Below, in pieces: positions 25,789 to 35,463 of a DNA stretch of 64,000 nucleotides; positions within the stretch are counted from its first letter, which is position 1; the number at the start of each line of letters is the position of its first letter. Below the pieces are notes generated by a model. It saw only the letters and a program-made list of their open reading frames with translations. It was not told the origin of the DNA and did no database searches. The stretch covers positions 122,938-186,937 of the forward strand of contig NZ_SJOJ01000008.1 in assembly GCF_004330295.1 (NCBI RefSeq). Direction: 5' to 3'. The DNA comes from Rahnella victoriana. Lineage in GTDB: Bacteria; Pseudomonadota; Gammaproteobacteria; Enterobacterales; Enterobacteriaceae. Both the position numbers and the translations under genes were made by a program.

Positions 25789-26640
25789 ATGCCGGTATCG
25801 GATTATCTTGAACGTATTGCCCTTAATGAACGTCAGGTTTCTTTTAACCGGATGAGTCGCGGCAGTGCCAATTATTTTCACTGGCATCAGTGTCTGGAAT
25901 TACTGTTTGTCAGTCAGGGCTACGGCATTGTGATTGTCGATAACCAGCAATACACGCTGCGGCCGGGAAGGTTATTCGTGTTTCCGCCGTTCAAACTGCA
26001 TAAAGTGTTTGTTGAGTCCGGCGACAAAAATCTCTACCTGCGCACCACCATTCATCTTGATCACCAGTTGCTCGACGGCTGGCTGCAATCCTTTCCGCAG
26101 CGCCGTGCCCGTTTCGCCAGCCTGTGGGATGCCGACCGCGCCGCGCACATTTTCGATCTCAGCGAACAGGCCAGCCACATTGAAGTGATACTGGAACAAT
26201 TCAATCAGTTACCCGAACCGCTGGCCGATCAGTGGGAAGAAATCGCCATGCTGATTTTGCAGCTGATGGCATTTATGCCTGCGGATAATGCGCAGACCAA
26301 AACCATCAGCCGCACGACGGCCTCAAAAGTGATGCAGTGGATTGAAGAAAACTACGTGCAGAAATTTTCGCTGGCCGAACTGGCGGCCGCCATCGGCTTA
26401 TCGGAAAGTTATATTTCGCGGGTATTCGGGCAGGAAACCGGCGGCTCGATCCAGGATTATCTCGCCACCCGACGGGTGAAACGGGCCTGTGAATTACTGC
26501 GCTCGACCGACCGGTCGGTGGAGGAGATCGGCCTGCAATGCGGCTTCGCCGATGCGCCGTATTTCATTACCCGTTTTAAAAAGCTGATCGGTAAAACGCC
26601 GCTGCAATATCGCAAGGCGGCGTTTTCGCTGACGGCTTAA
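25789..26640 (+). CDS. AraC-family regulator of the uronide operon
   Basis: A 283-residue activator with an N-terminal cupin-like sugar-sensing domain (FHWHQCLELLFVSQGYG, RPGRLFVFPPFKLHKV) and two C-terminal helix-turn-helix motifs at about 185-280 (SLAELAAAIGLSESYISRVFGQETGG and EEIGLQCGFADAPYFITRFKKLIGKTPLQYR). It is transcribed away from the DUF2264-symporter-GH88 operon and most likely activates it when substrate is present. GGAG precedes the ATG. Its last four bases overlap the end of the convergent CoA transferase gene. Confidence 0.9.
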   Translation: MPVSDYLERIALNERQVSFNRMSRGSANYFHWHQCLELLFVSQGYGIVIVDNQQYTLRPGRLFVFPPFKLHKVFVESGDKNLYLRTTIHLDHQLLDGWLQSFPQRRARFASLWDADRAAHIFDLSEQASHIEVILEQFNQLPEPLADQWEEIAMLILQLMAFMPADNAQTKTISRTTASKVMQWIEENYVQKFSLAELAAAIGLSESYISRVFGQETGGSIQDYLATRRVKRACELLRSTDRSVEEIGLQCGFADAPYFITRFKKLIGKTPLQYRKAAFSLTA

Positions 26641-28016
26641 CGCCAGTTCGCGGGCGAGGAACCGAGTGATGAGGCGGGGAGATCCCACGCCAGCCGGGAG
26701 TTCTCCAGCCAGACCGGCGGCCGTAAGCGCCAGCCGGTTCCCCAGACGGTGTGTTCCGGTTCAGCAGAATAATCGGCCTGTCCGGCGGAACCGATCGGCG
26801 GTTCGTTGTCTGCCTGCGGGTTATCTTCCGTCAGCTCGCGGGCCGTGCGCGCCAGCGACAACCGCGTTTCGCTGCCCTGACCGGTTTCCACGCGCTGCGC
26901 CAGCCCCTGAAGCACGGCCGCCGCCATCAGATAACCGGTGACGTGATCCAGCGCCTGAACCGGCAACGGGACGGGTTTCTGGCTGCCGGATTTCTGCATC
27001 CCGTGTTCCGCAATACCGCAGCTCATCTGCACCAGACTGTCGAAACCGCGCCGCTCGCGCCACGGACCGCTCCAGCCATACGCATTAAGGCACACATCCA
27101 CCAGCCCCGGCGCAATCGACCGGCGTTGTTCGCTGCCATAACCCAGTTTATGCAACGCCCCGGCACGGTAACCGTGGACGATCACATCGGCGTCACGCAG
27201 CAGTTCCTCAAAACGGTGGCGGTCCTGCGGATTGTGCAGGTTGAGCCGTGCACAGTGTTTACCCAGGGTGACATCCGCTTCCTGACTGGTTTCATCCCAA
27301 CCGAAAGGATCGATGCGCAGCACATCCGCCCCCAGCCCGGCCAGAAAACGGGTCGCGACCGGCCCGGCGATAATCCGCGTCAGATCGAGGACTTTCACGC
27401 CCGCCAGCGGTTGTTCAGGGGATAATTTCCACTGCGGTGCCGCCGCCTCAGGAGACAGCGAGGACTGAAAAAGCGGTTCCGTCAGCAGTGATTTTCCCTG
27501 CACATGGTTCTGCCATTCGGCGGCGCTCAGCATCTGCGCCGCGCACCCGCCAGCCTGCACTACGGCCTGTTCCAGCCCGGCCTTCTTCCACATCACCACC
27601 CGCAGCGCCAGTGCTTCGCGGTTGTCTGCTTTCCCCAGCAGAGTCTCCACCACCTTGCGGTGCGCTGGCGCATTGGTATGCAGACGGATCCAGCCGTCGG
27701 CGGTGGCGTAATCGCCAGCCAGACTGTCCCACGCAGGCGGTATTTCCCAGCCTTCGGGACGGATACTGGTTTTACACCACAGCGAGGCCAGACGGCGATC
27801 GACCGTAACGGCATCATGCACGCCGCTTTGCAGCGCAACCAGACGCGAAAGCGCCACACCGGCCAGCGCCACCGAGGCCGCAATCAACGGCGTCACCGGA
27901 TAATACGCAGGCAGGTTGCCGTCGCCGCTGACATGCAGCAGGCAGGGAAGCGAAAGCTTGCCGGTTAACTGCGCGTATAGCTCACGCGCTTTCTCCTGAA
28001 TCAGTTCATCGGACAT
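26637..28016 (-). CDS. family III CoA transferase (CaiB/BaiF type)
   Basis: A 459-residue cytosolic enzyme that moves coenzyme A between carboxylic acids. The C-terminal half has the family blocks PLAGVKVLDLTRIIAGPVATRFLAGLGADVLRID and the stretch RRGFDSLVQMSCGIAEH, where the aspartate matches the catalytic residue that forms the acyl anhydride. The N-terminal half (about 1-200) is a degenerate second copy of the fold, as in two-domain members. GGAGG precedes the ATG by seven bases. It stands alone, so the substrate acid cannot be named. Its stop overlaps the convergent AraC gene by four bases. Confidence 0.87.
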   Translation of the reverse strand: MSDELIQEKARELYAQLTGKLSLPCLLHVSGDGNLPAYYPVTPLIAASVALAGVALSRLVALQSGVHDAVTVDRRLASLWCKTSIRPEGWEIPPAWDSLAGDYATADGWIRLHTNAPAHRKVVETLLGKADNREALALRVVMWKKAGLEQAVVQAGGCAAQMLSAAEWQNHVQGKSLLTEPLFQSSLSPEAAAPQWKLSPEQPLAGVKVLDLTRIIAGPVATRFLAGLGADVLRIDPFGWDETSQEADVTLGKHCARLNLHNPQDRHRFEELLRDADVIVHGYRAGALHKLGYGSEQRRSIAPGLVDVCLNAYGWSGPWRERRGFDSLVQMSCGIAEHGMQKSGSQKPVPLPVQALDHVTGYLMAAAVLQGLAQRVETGQGSETRLSLARTARELTEDNPQADNEPPIGSAGQADYSAEPEHTVWGTGWRLRPPVWLENSRLAWDLPASSLGSSPANWR

Positions 28017-28433
28017 GCAGAAACCTCCATGCAGTAAAATAAATAAGCATAAAACAATAAGATTTCAGCATAGCAGGACGGGCACAAAGGCGTGTTAACC
28101 CGGCGCAGATGACACGCCAGGTTATGAAGAATAATAACCTGCCGGTAACAGAATGCTCCTAAAGTCTCCGGCCTGTTGCGCCCCAAAACGGGGCAGGAAT
28201 TGCTGGTAAAATCTTCGTTTCTGAAAACCGCCTCAGCCCCTGTCATACGGGGCATGAGCGCAGTCAGGCTTGCTTACTTTTTCAAGCAAAATATTAGCTG
28301 AATGCATTCAATTTCTTGTACTCGGCTTGTGAATTTTACGTTAGCCTTAGGGTCGAAAACTCTGAATACGCGGGGGACGGCGTCACAGCACGATGTCTCC
28401 AGATTTTTGCCCAGTACAGGAAACGATTCTGGC
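28017..28433. other. 417-bp divergent region upstream of opgD
   Basis: It contains the promoters of the CoA transferase gene and opgD. Visible structures are a small GCCCC/GGGGC hairpin near 28176-28195, TTGCTT...AAGCAA arms near 28270-28289, and the self-complementary GAATGCATTC at 28300-28309. In-frame codons run upstream of opgD to 28302 but lack similarity to OpgD. Nothing else was recognised. Confidence 0.4.
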
Positions 28434-30092
28434 ATGGAACGAAGAGCATTTATTAAAGCATCAATGGCACTCGCCGCCTGGTGTGGTGTGCCGGCTATGT
28501 CCACACTGTTCACCCGTTCCGCTGAGGCGGCAGAGGCGAATGTGGCAGACGGCGGCGAACTGTCATTTGATTTCAACGCGCTGAAAAAGATGGCGAAAGA
28601 TCTCGCCGACAACCCTTACGGCGGCGCGCCACAACCCTTACCTAAAACGCTGGCTGAACTGACACCGCAGGCTTACAACGCGATTCAGTACGATCACGCA
28701 CATTCCCTGTGGAATGGCCTGCCGGAACGTCAGCTGGATGTGGAACTGTTCCACGTCGGCATGGGCTTTAAACGCCGTGTGCGCATGTATTCCGTCGATC
28801 CGGTGAAACACATGGCGCGCGAAATTCACTTCCGCCCGGAATTGTTTAACTATCACGATGCCGGTGTGGACACCAAACAGCTGGAAGGCTTCTCTAATCT
28901 CGGCTTTGCCGGTTTTAAGGTGAACAAAGCGCCTGAACTGACCCGTCGCGATGTGGTTTCCTTCCTCGGTGCCAGCTATTTCCGTGCGGTGGATGACACC
29001 TATCAGTATGGTCTGTCAGCCCGTGGCGTGGCGGTGGATACCTTCACCGATCAGCCGGAAGAATTCCCGGATTTCACCGCGTTCTGGTTTGATACGCCAA
29101 AACCGGGCGACACCACATTCACGGTTTACGCCCTGCTGGATGGCATGAGCATCACCGGTGCCTATAAATTCGTGATCCACTGCGAGCCGACCCGCGTGGT
29201 GATGGAAATCGAAAACCATCTGCATGCCCGTGAAGACATCAAACAGCTGGGCATTTCGCCGATGACCAGTATGTTCAGCTGCGGCACCAGCGAGCGTGGC
29301 CGCTGCGACACCATTCACCCGCAAATCCATGACTCAGACCGGCTGGAAATGTGGACCGGAACGGGGGAATGGATCTGCCGTCCGCTGAACAATCCGCAAC
29401 GTTTACAGTTCAATGCCTTCAGCGATAACAGCCCGAAAGGGTTTGGCCTGTTGCAGCTCGATCACGAGTTCAATAATTATCAGGACGTGATTGGCTGGTA
29501 CAACAAGCGTCCGAGCCTGTGGGTCGAACCGGTCGGCGACTGGGGGAAGGGCAGCGTTAACCTGATGGAAATCCCGACGACGGGTGAAACGCTGGATAAC
29601 GTGGTGTGCTTCTGGCAGCCGGAAAAACCGGTGAAATCGGGGGCAGAATTCAGCTTCAGCTACAAACTGTACTGGAGTTCCGAACCGCCGCACCGCAGCC
29701 CGCTGGCTAATGTGCTGGCGACCCGCACTGGCATGGGCGGTTTCCCGGAAGGCTGGGCACCGGGCGAGAATTATCCGCAGGTCTGGGCGCGTCGTTTCGC
29801 CATTGATTTTGTCGGCGGCGAGCTGAAAGCCTTTGCCGATAAAGGCATCGAGCCGGTGATCAATGTCTCTCACGGACAAATCAAAAACATCGAAATTCTG
29901 TATGTGCAGCCGTTCGACGGGTACCGCATCCTGTTCGACTGGTATCCGGACAGCGATTCTGTCGCGCCGGTGGAACTGCGGATGTTCCTGCGCTCCGGCC
30001 AGACCGCGCTGTCTGAAACCTGGCTGTATCAGTATTTCCCGCCGGCACCGGAAAATCGCAAGTACGTTGATGACCGCCAGATGACGAAGTAG
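28434..30092 (+). CDS. opgD: OpgD (MdoD), periplasmic glucan biosynthesis protein
   Basis: OpgD shapes osmoregulated periplasmic glucans, controlling backbone length and linkage in the periplasm; recent work on E. coli reports beta-1,2-glucanase activity. The 552-residue protein begins with a twin-arginine signal, [14 protein letters not shown], and cleavage is likely after SAEAA near residue 35. The remainder matches E. coli OpgD across its length ([76 protein letters not shown]). The start at MERRAF is fixed by this alignment. It is a single gene ended by a palindromic repeat and a terminator. Confidence 0.97.
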   Translation: MERRAFIKASMALAAWCGVPAMSTLFTRSAEAAEANVADGGELSFDFNALKKMAKDLADNPYGGAPQPLPKTLAELTPQAYNAIQYDHAHSLWNGLPERQLDVELFHVGMGFKRRVRMYSVDPVKHMAREIHFRPELFNYHDAGVDTKQLEGFSNLGFAGFKVNKAPELTRRDVVSFLGASYFRAVDDTYQYGLSARGVAVDTFTDQPEEFPDFTAFWFDTPKPGDTTFTVYALLDGMSITGAYKFVIHCEPTRVVMEIENHLHAREDIKQLGISPMTSMFSCGTSERGRCDTIHPQIHDSDRLEMWTGTGEWICRPLNNPQRLQFNAFSDNSPKGFGLLQLDHEFNNYQDVIGWYNKRPSLWVEPVGDWGKGSVNLMEIPTTGETLDNVVCFWQPEKPVKSGAEFSFSYKLYWSSEPPHRSPLANVLATRTGMGGFPEGWAPGENYPQVWARRFAIDFVGGELKAFADKGIEPVINVSHGQIKNIEILYVQPFDGYRILFDWYPDSDSVAPVELRMFLRSGQTALSETWLYQYFPPAPENRKYVDDRQMTK

Positions 30093-30098
30093 TCCCCG

Positions 30099-30210
30099 TC
30101 ATCCTTCAAGCCGCAGGTGCGTTGGCTGCATTCGCTCACCCGAATCACTGACTTTAGTCAGCGCATCGGGATTCGTTCGTTTGCCGCCTTCTGCAACCTG
30201 AATGCTTTAG
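30099..30210. repeat. palindromic intergenic repeat (MITE-like)
   Basis: About 110 bp centred on CTGACTTTAGTCAG, with imperfect arms extending outward: CACCCGAAT against ATTCG...GGGAT, and the outer ends CCTTCAAGCCGCAGG against CTGCAACCTGAATG. It would fold into one long hairpin. Similar mobile palindromes are scattered through Yersinia and Serratia genomes; I recognise the style, not a named family member. It follows opgD directly and may protect or end its mRNA. Confidence 0.75.
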
Positions 30211-30232
30211 CGGAGTTGTCATTAATAAAGAC

Positions 30233-30268
30233 AAAAAGCCCCGAATATTCGGGGCTTTTGCTTTTTTT
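30233..30268. terminator. rho-independent terminator after opgD
   Basis: AAAAGCCCCGAA and TTCGGGGCTTTT form a perfect stem with almost no loop, followed by GC and seven T residues. It can work in both directions. Confidence 0.9.
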
Positions 30269-30374
30269 CTATTTTATTTTTGCAGATGAACCAGACACAG
30301 GATCTTGCAAATTGCTTCCATGGGTAAAGCAAGGGTAACGCACGGTACTCAACTGGCTAAGACCAAGATGGCAA

Positions 30375-30557
30375 TCAAAACGCCTTAACCAGCATGCCGT
30401 TCTGCGGTTGCTGCTGAGGGTTTCTCAGCGCCGCGTCGAAAGATTTCTCGACCTCTTTCAACTGTTGTAAAAATTCTTGTGGCGAAAAGTCGTGTGGTTT
30501 GCTGCTCATATAGGCAAGCGCCAGTTCTTTGGCGTTGTAGCGCTGAAAGTTGTACAT
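30375..30557 (-). CDS. small protein of unknown function
   Basis: A 60-residue product beginning MYNFQRYNAKELALAYMSSK and ending QQQPQNGMLVKAF. AAGGA stands five bases before this ATG, which fixes the start; the reading upstream of it lacks a ribosome site. It looks like one or two amphipathic helices (KELALAYMSS; EFLQQLKEVEKSFDAALR) with a Gln/Pro-rich end. No family recognised. It lies alone between two terminated genes, so it is probably its own transcription unit. Confidence 0.65.
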   Translation of the reverse strand: MYNFQRYNAKELALAYMSSKPHDFSPQEFLQQLKEVEKSFDAALRNPQQQPQNGMLVKAF

Positions 30558-30948
30558 GCTGTTCCTTATTAATCTCAGAAATATTAATGGAATGGCTAAC
30601 AGCGAGCTGGCTAATGACCACTGCTTACGACGTGCTGCCAATGCGATGAATTCTACGGATTTCGCTGATAAGCGGAAGTCGCTTTTATTGATGTATTCAA
30701 TAGTTAAAAGCTAACAGTCTGGATATTTTCTATCAGGCTGGAATCATGCGGATTTTAATAATCATTAAGGGGTATTAAATCGAACGAAAATATCTGGCCA
30801 TATTATTTTAACCCTCCGCACTGATTGAAAAAATTCTTTGCGCGTCATGCTGTTAAAGTGAATGAAAGGGGTTGGGCTTCCTGTCGTGCTGCGTTACCCT
30901 CGGATGAGTAGTTCACTTTCGCATTATCAACGAAAAGAGGTTTTTATC
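30558..30948. other. 391-bp divergent region upstream of gldA
   Basis: It holds the promoters of the 60-residue gene and of gldA. The centre (30700-30830) is AT-rich. I see no inverted repeat longer than six bases, no RNA gene and no ORF with a good ribosome site other than the gldA start at 30949. Confidence 0.4.
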
Positions 30949-32046
30949 ATGAGTAAATTTATCTTCTCTTCGCCAAGGAAATACGTTCAGGGCAGCGGTG
31001 TTCTGGATGAATTAGGGGATTATCTGCCTGCGCTGGGCGGAAAATCATTCCTGATTGCTGATGATGTTGTTTGGGGAATTATCGGTGATCGCGTAAAAAC
31101 GTCACTGAAAAAAGCCGATGTAGAATTCCATTACGAACGCTTTAACGGCGAGGCTTCCGCCAGCGAAATTACCCGTCTGGCAGGTATCGCCCGTGAAGCC
31201 GGCACGCAGGTGGTGGTCGGTCTGGGGGGCGGTAAGACCCTCGATACCGTCAAGGCGATTGCCGATGAACTGCAACAGAATGTGGTGATCGTGCCCACCG
31301 TCGCGTCCACCGATGCGCCATGCAGCGCACTGTCGGTGATCTACACCGATGAAGGCGTGTTCGAATCCTACCGTTTCTACAACAAAAACCCGGATCTGGT
31401 GCTGGTCGATACCCATGTCTGCGCGCAGGCACCGGTACGTCTGTTCGCTTCCGGTATCGCCGACGGTCTGGCGACCTTTGTCGAAGCGCAGGCGGTATTG
31501 CGTTCCCATTCGCAATCCATGGTAGGCGGCGCGCCGACCATTGCCGGGATGGCGATTGCCGAAGCCTGCGAGAAGACCTTGCTGACTTACGGCTACAGCG
31601 CCTACACCTCGGTTGAGCAGAAACTGGTGACGCCAGCGGTCGAAGCCGTGGTGGAAGCCAACACGCTGCTTTCCGGTCTTGGCTTTGAGAACGCCGGTCT
31701 GGCGGGCGCCCATGCGATCCACAACGGTTTCACCGCCATTTCCGGTGATATCCATCACCTGACCCACGGTGAAAAAGTGGCGTACGGCACGCTGACGCAA
31801 ATGGTACTGGAACAGCGCCCTGACGAAGAAATCGCGAAATACGTGCGTTTCTACCGCGCCATCAAAATGCCGACCACGCTGAAAGAGATGCATCTGGAAA
31901 ACGAATCTTTCGCCAACCTGGTGAAAGTCGGTGCGCTGGCAGGCGGTGAGGGCGATACGCTGGGTAACCTGAACCAAAATCTGTCCGCCGAAGACGTGGC
32001 TAACGCCATTCTGGCCGTGGATGCGTTCAGTAAAACCGTGAAGTAA
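30949..32046 (+). CDS. gldA: glycerol dehydrogenase
   Basis: GldA oxidises glycerol to dihydroxyacetone with NAD and also reduces hydroxyacetone or methylglyoxal-derived compounds. The 365-residue protein is an iron-containing-type (here zinc-dependent) dehydrogenase. The NAD-binding GGGKTLDT motif is near residue 94; the metal ligands are the aspartate in ASGIADGLATFVEA and two histidines in GAHAIHNG and HGEKVAYG. The ATG follows AGAGG by eight bases; a longer reading is not conserved. In E. coli gldA is next to an aldolase gene (fsaB); here it is alone, with no dha genes nearby. Confidence 0.96.
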   Translation: MSKFIFSSPRKYVQGSGVLDELGDYLPALGGKSFLIADDVVWGIIGDRVKTSLKKADVEFHYERFNGEASASEITRLAGIAREAGTQVVVGLGGGKTLDTVKAIADELQQNVVIVPTVASTDAPCSALSVIYTDEGVFESYRFYNKNPDLVLVDTHVCAQAPVRLFASGIADGLATFVEAQAVLRSHSQSMVGGAPTIAGMAIAEACEKTLLTYGYSAYTSVEQKLVTPAVEAVVEANTLLSGLGFENAGLAGAHAIHNGFTAISGDIHHLTHGEKVAYGTLTQMVLEQRPDEEIAKYVRFYRAIKMPTTLKEMHLENESFANLVKVGALAGGEGDTLGNLNQNLSAEDVANAILAVDAFSKTVK

Positions 32047-32056
32047 GGGTTGTCAC

Positions 32057-32079
32057 GGCTCCCCCTGACAAGGGGAGCC
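32057..32079. terminator. hairpin between gldA and yaeF
   Basis: GGCTCCCC and GGGGAGCC pair across a 7-nt loop in the 40-bp gap between the two convergent genes. There is no T-run. Confidence 0.5.
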
Positions 32080-32086
32080 ATCATGC

Positions 32087-32881
32087 TTAACCAAACACCG
32101 CGTCGTATAAATTCCACTTTTTGAGATGACCGACATATTGCAGCGGCTGAACCGGAGCGAAAGAAGACACATCGCCTTCGCGCATATGCAACAGGTCGGC
32201 CGGTGATATCCACAGGGCATTCGAGGCGGTAATTGGGTTGCCGGCAAAATTGAACGCCTCAATGACAAACTGGGAGCAGAAAAACGTTTCCTGTGGCGCT
32301 GGCGTATCACCGATTTGAACGGTCGCCAGCGTATCAAAGCAGGTATTACGTCCTTTGCCGAAAAACAGGGGTAAATCACACACTCTTCGCGTCAATGTAT
32401 AAGGCGCAATAATCACAATGCCTTTATAATTATATTTCTTACCCTGATTATTCTGAGAGAAAATTCTTAATTTCTCCGCCTGCAAGTCCGTTAATTTCTG
32501 ATTACGTAAACTCACCATCGAATTACTGTGGGTTAATGCCTCTTCTAAAGAAATAATCTGCACTCCGCTGCCGACGGCCTCAGCAACTTCGCCCTTGCCC
32601 AGATAGACCGAGGCATGACTGACGCCGGTCAGGCTGAATAAACGGATACCCAGTGACGTCACGCCGGTCGCGGAGGAAAGCAGGATATCCCCCGGCTGAA
32701 GCTGCTCCGCACCGATCGCGATCGCATCCTGCCCCTCCAGCGTGGACAGTCTTTGCATCTGTAATGTCGAGGTGCTGACAGAAGGCTGTAATGCTTTTTG
32801 CTGCGATAAATTGGGTTGCGAGCTGCATCCCGATAATATAATCGCGACAAACAGGAAGGCTTTCCTGAATGAATACATCAT
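32087..32881 (-). CDS. yaeF: YaeF-type permuted papain-like lipoprotein
   Basis: A 264-residue lipoprotein. The signal peptide ends in a lipobox ILSGC, so it should be anchored in the outer or inner membrane and face the periplasm. It is a circularly permuted NlpC/P60-like (papain-like) enzyme of the YaeF/YiiX group, with PGDILLSSATGVTS, the histidine in VSHASVYLG and the cysteine in FFCSQFVIEAF as the likely catalytic pair. E. coli YaeF has the same order (GDVSxFxPxxxLQYVGHLK near the end). Substrate unknown; thiol hydrolysis of amides or lipids is likely. AAGGA precedes the double ATG; the start three bases further in is equally possible. Confidence 0.87.
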   Translation of the reverse strand: MMYSFRKAFLFVAIILSGCSSQPNLSQQKALQPSVSTSTLQMQRLSTLEGQDAIAIGAEQLQPGDILLSSATGVTSLGIRLFSLTGVSHASVYLGKGEVAEAVGSGVQIISLEEALTHSNSMVSLRNQKLTDLQAEKLRIFSQNNQGKKYNYKGIVIIAPYTLTRRVCDLPLFFGKGRNTCFDTLATVQIGDTPAPQETFFCSQFVIEAFNFAGNPITASNALWISPADLLHMREGDVSSFAPVQPLQYVGHLKKWNLYDAVFG

Positions 32882-33021
32882 ATTTCCGCATCCTTGCTGA
32901 TAATAAAAATCTGAATAAAAGTGTTTTGTTATATTTAAGCCGGGTGATTCTATTCTTTTAGAATTCATCGGGCAATCAGGTTATCCGATTAAAAAGTGCG
33001 GCTGCTTATTTTGGCTTTCGC

Positions 33022-33059
33022 TTTTAGCGCCTCCCGCTGTGAAGGGGGAGGCGCTAAAA
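33022..33059. terminator. hairpin terminator after yjiN
   Basis: TTTTAGCGCCTCCC and GGGAGGCGCTAAAA form a 14-bp perfect stem, two bases beyond the yjiN stop codon. The ends give a short T-run on the minus strand. Confidence 0.75.
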
Positions 33060-33061
33060 TA

Positions 33062-34348
33062 TTAAATCCGCGCCATTATCCAGGGGAGCGCCACCGGCAG
33101 TTGTGAAAGCAGGTACAGCATCAGGCCGATAAAGGCGCCGACCAGTGTGCCGTTGATGCGGATAAACTGTAAATCCTTGCCGATATTCAGCTCGATTTGC
33201 CGTGACATATCGCGCGCATCCCAGCCTTTTACCGTGTCGCTGATGTGGCGCGTCAGGAATTCAGCGAACTCCGGGGCGACTCTTTCTGCAATAGTTTCCA
33301 GCTGCTGATTGAGCGAGATACGCAGCTTTTCATCCTGCGCCAGCGCGTTGCCCAGCCATTGGCCGGATTCGGTGACTTTGGCAAACACCCGCGAATCCTC
33401 GCTTTCCAGATCCTCTTTCAGCCAGTTGCGCATGTCGCTCCACAGCTGTAAGACGTAAATATTCAGCTTCTCGTCATCCTTCAGGTACTGCTTGATCTCT
33501 TCCGCTTTCTGCGCGGTTGCGGGGTCGTTTTGCAGTTTCCAGATAAAACGCTGAACAGACTGATCGAAGCCTTTGCGGAAAGCGTGGGTTTTGTCGTTGC
33601 CCATATCATCCAGCACAGAATTCACCGCATTAGACACCAGATCCGCGCCGTTACGTCCCAGCCAGCCGGTGGGTAACAGTTTGGCGGTGAGCGGATGTTC
33701 GCGTTTCATCCAGCCGACGATCTGGGTGGAGATAAACTGCCGCGTGCTGTCTTTCGCCAGCAGGATTTCCAGCTGATCCATCGCCTGATCCAGCAGTTCC
33801 TGATGGCGGCCATTTTTGGTCAGGCTTTCCAGCAGGGTCGCAATGGACGCCGACAGATCAATCTTGTCGATCACGCGATACAGCGCACGCCGCATCAGCT
33901 GCGCGATGCGCTGATCGTCGGTGACATCCAGAAATCCGCGGATCATCTTTACGGCATATTTTGCGAACCGCTGGGCATTATCCGGTGCGTTCAGCCAGTC
34001 GGTCAGCATCCGCGCCGGGTCGTGCTGGCGGATAAGGGTGATCAGCGTCGCAGGCGCGAGGAATTTTTCCTGCACAAACACCGCCAGATTGTCGGCAATT
34101 TTGTCTTTGTTTTTAGGGATGATCGCCGTGTGCGAGGCAACAAACGGCACCGGCACGCGGCGGAACAGCGCCACGACGGCAAACCAGTCGGCCATTGCCC
34201 CGACCATTGCGGCTTCAGAAATGGCTTTCAGCCCGGACACCCAAAAATTGGGCGGCAGGAAAAGGGTGATGACAAACAGGGCGGCGGCAATCAGCAGCAG
34301 CCCCAGCGCGTTACGTTTACTTCGGCGAAGTTCTTGTTCTTTATCCAT
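33062..34348 (-). CDS. yjiN: YjiN, DUF445 membrane protein
   Basis: A 428-residue inner-membrane protein of the DUF445 family, matching E. coli YjiN from the first residues ([57 protein letters not shown]) to the end ([31 protein letters not shown]). Two membrane segments near the N terminus and one at the C terminus flank a long helical cytoplasmic or periplasmic part. Function unknown. The ATG shares its first base with the last base of the LysR stop codon (TAATG), so the two genes are translationally coupled. Confidence 0.93.
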   Translation of the reverse strand: MDKEQELRRSKRNALGLLLIAAALFVITLFLPPNFWVSGLKAISEAAMVGAMADWFAVVALFRRVPVPFVASHTAIIPKNKDKIADNLAVFVQEKFLAPATLITLIRQHDPARMLTDWLNAPDNAQRFAKYAVKMIRGFLDVTDDQRIAQLMRRALYRVIDKIDLSASIATLLESLTKNGRHQELLDQAMDQLEILLAKDSTRQFISTQIVGWMKREHPLTAKLLPTGWLGRNGADLVSNAVNSVLDDMGNDKTHAFRKGFDQSVQRFIWKLQNDPATAQKAEEIKQYLKDDEKLNIYVLQLWSDMRNWLKEDLESEDSRVFAKVTESGQWLGNALAQDEKLRISLNQQLETIAERVAPEFAEFLTRHISDTVKGWDARDMSRQIELNIGKDLQFIRINGTLVGAFIGLMLYLLSQLPVALPWIMARI

Positions 34349-35292
34349 TACCTCAGTTTAGGAAGCGTGCGGCGGCCTGTCAGCTTTTTTCTTTCTGACG
34401 CGCCGGTCGCTGAACAATGTTCCCTGACCATCTCCCGGAAAGCCGCGAGGGCAGGGGTTTCGCCGTCCTGTCGCCAGGCCATGTAGATTTCAGCAAAGGC
34501 GTCGGGGTGGCTGAGCGGACGAAATTCAATATCGGGAAAGCCCAGCTGGCGGGCGCTGTCCGGCACAATCGCCAGCCCGACACCGGCACGCACCAGCCCG
34601 AGAATGGTGTGAGTCTGGCTGCAATGTTGCACGTAATGCGGCACGACGTTGGCCTGCGCAAACAGCCCGGCGATACAGTCGTAAAAGTATTTCCCCTCGG
34701 TGGCGGAATACATGATGAAGGGCTGCCCGGCAAAATCACGCAGACGGAGTCGCGGTTTGGCCGCCAGCGCGCAGGCGGCGGGCAGGGCGACGCACAACGG
34801 TTCGCGCAACACCCGATGATAAGCCAGCGGAAATAACGCCACCGGCTGACGCACAAAGCCGATATCCAGCGTCCGCGCCGCCAGGGCCTGCAGCTGCGCC
34901 GACGACACCATTTCTTTCATCACCAGGGTGATTTCCGGCAGGGTCTTTGCGGCGAGCGCAATGATCTGCGGAATTTGCCAGTATCCGCTGACGGCCGTAA
35001 ATCCGAGCATCAGCCGGCCAATTTCCCCTTTCTCCACCCGTTTTACCGTTTCCTGCGCCTGCCCGGTGAATTCGAGGATCAGCCTGGCATCGCGCAAAAA
35101 CGTTTTGCCGGAGGCGGTCAGGCTGACATGCCGGTTGCTTCTTTCGAACAGTCGGGCGCCCAGCGCGTGCTCAAGGAGCTGGATCTGACGGCTCAGCGGC
35201 GGCTGCGTCATAAACAATCTTTTGGCCGCCCGGCCAAAATGTAATTCCTCTGCCACCGCCACAAAACAGCGCAACTGGTTTAATTCAATCAT
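34348..35292 (-). CDS. LysR-family regulator
   Basis: A 314-residue transcription factor of the CatR/BenM-like class: winged helix at about 3-62 ([34 protein letters not shown]) and a substrate-binding domain from about 90. It lies divergently next to the MFS hexarate-type transporter gene, 171 bp away, and most likely controls it; it is also coupled to yjiN. The ATG (MIELNQL) has only a weak ribosome site but is fixed by family alignment. Confidence 0.88.
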   Translation of the reverse strand: MIELNQLRCFVAVAEELHFGRAAKRLFMTQPPLSRQIQLLEHALGARLFERSNRHVSLTASGKTFLRDARLILEFTGQAQETVKRVEKGEIGRLMLGFTAVSGYWQIPQIIALAAKTLPEITLVMKEMVSSAQLQALAARTLDIGFVRQPVALFPLAYHRVLREPLCVALPAACALAAKPRLRLRDFAGQPFIMYSATEGKYFYDCIAGLFAQANVVPHYVQHCSQTHTILGLVRAGVGLAIVPDSARQLGFPDIEFRPLSHPDAFAEIYMAWRQDGETPALAAFREMVREHCSATGASERKKLTGRRTLPKLR

Positions 35293-35463
35293 TCAATTTT
35301 TGACTTGTTCCATTGTCTTTTTAACTTAGACCGTATCGTTAAATGTTTCTACTCTGTTAATTAATTTGGATTTTTTAGATCTCAATGGCGTGGCCGGAAC
35401 GGTAAAAAGTGTGCATCCGGTCACAAAAAGCAGGGAATGCAATCATAAGTCTGGAGAGAAAAC

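Noticed and set aside
26637..28016. CoA transferase gene as part of the uronide locus
   Set aside because: It is convergent with the AraC gene (4-bp overlap of their ends) and has its own promoter; no chemical link to uronide breakdown is evident.
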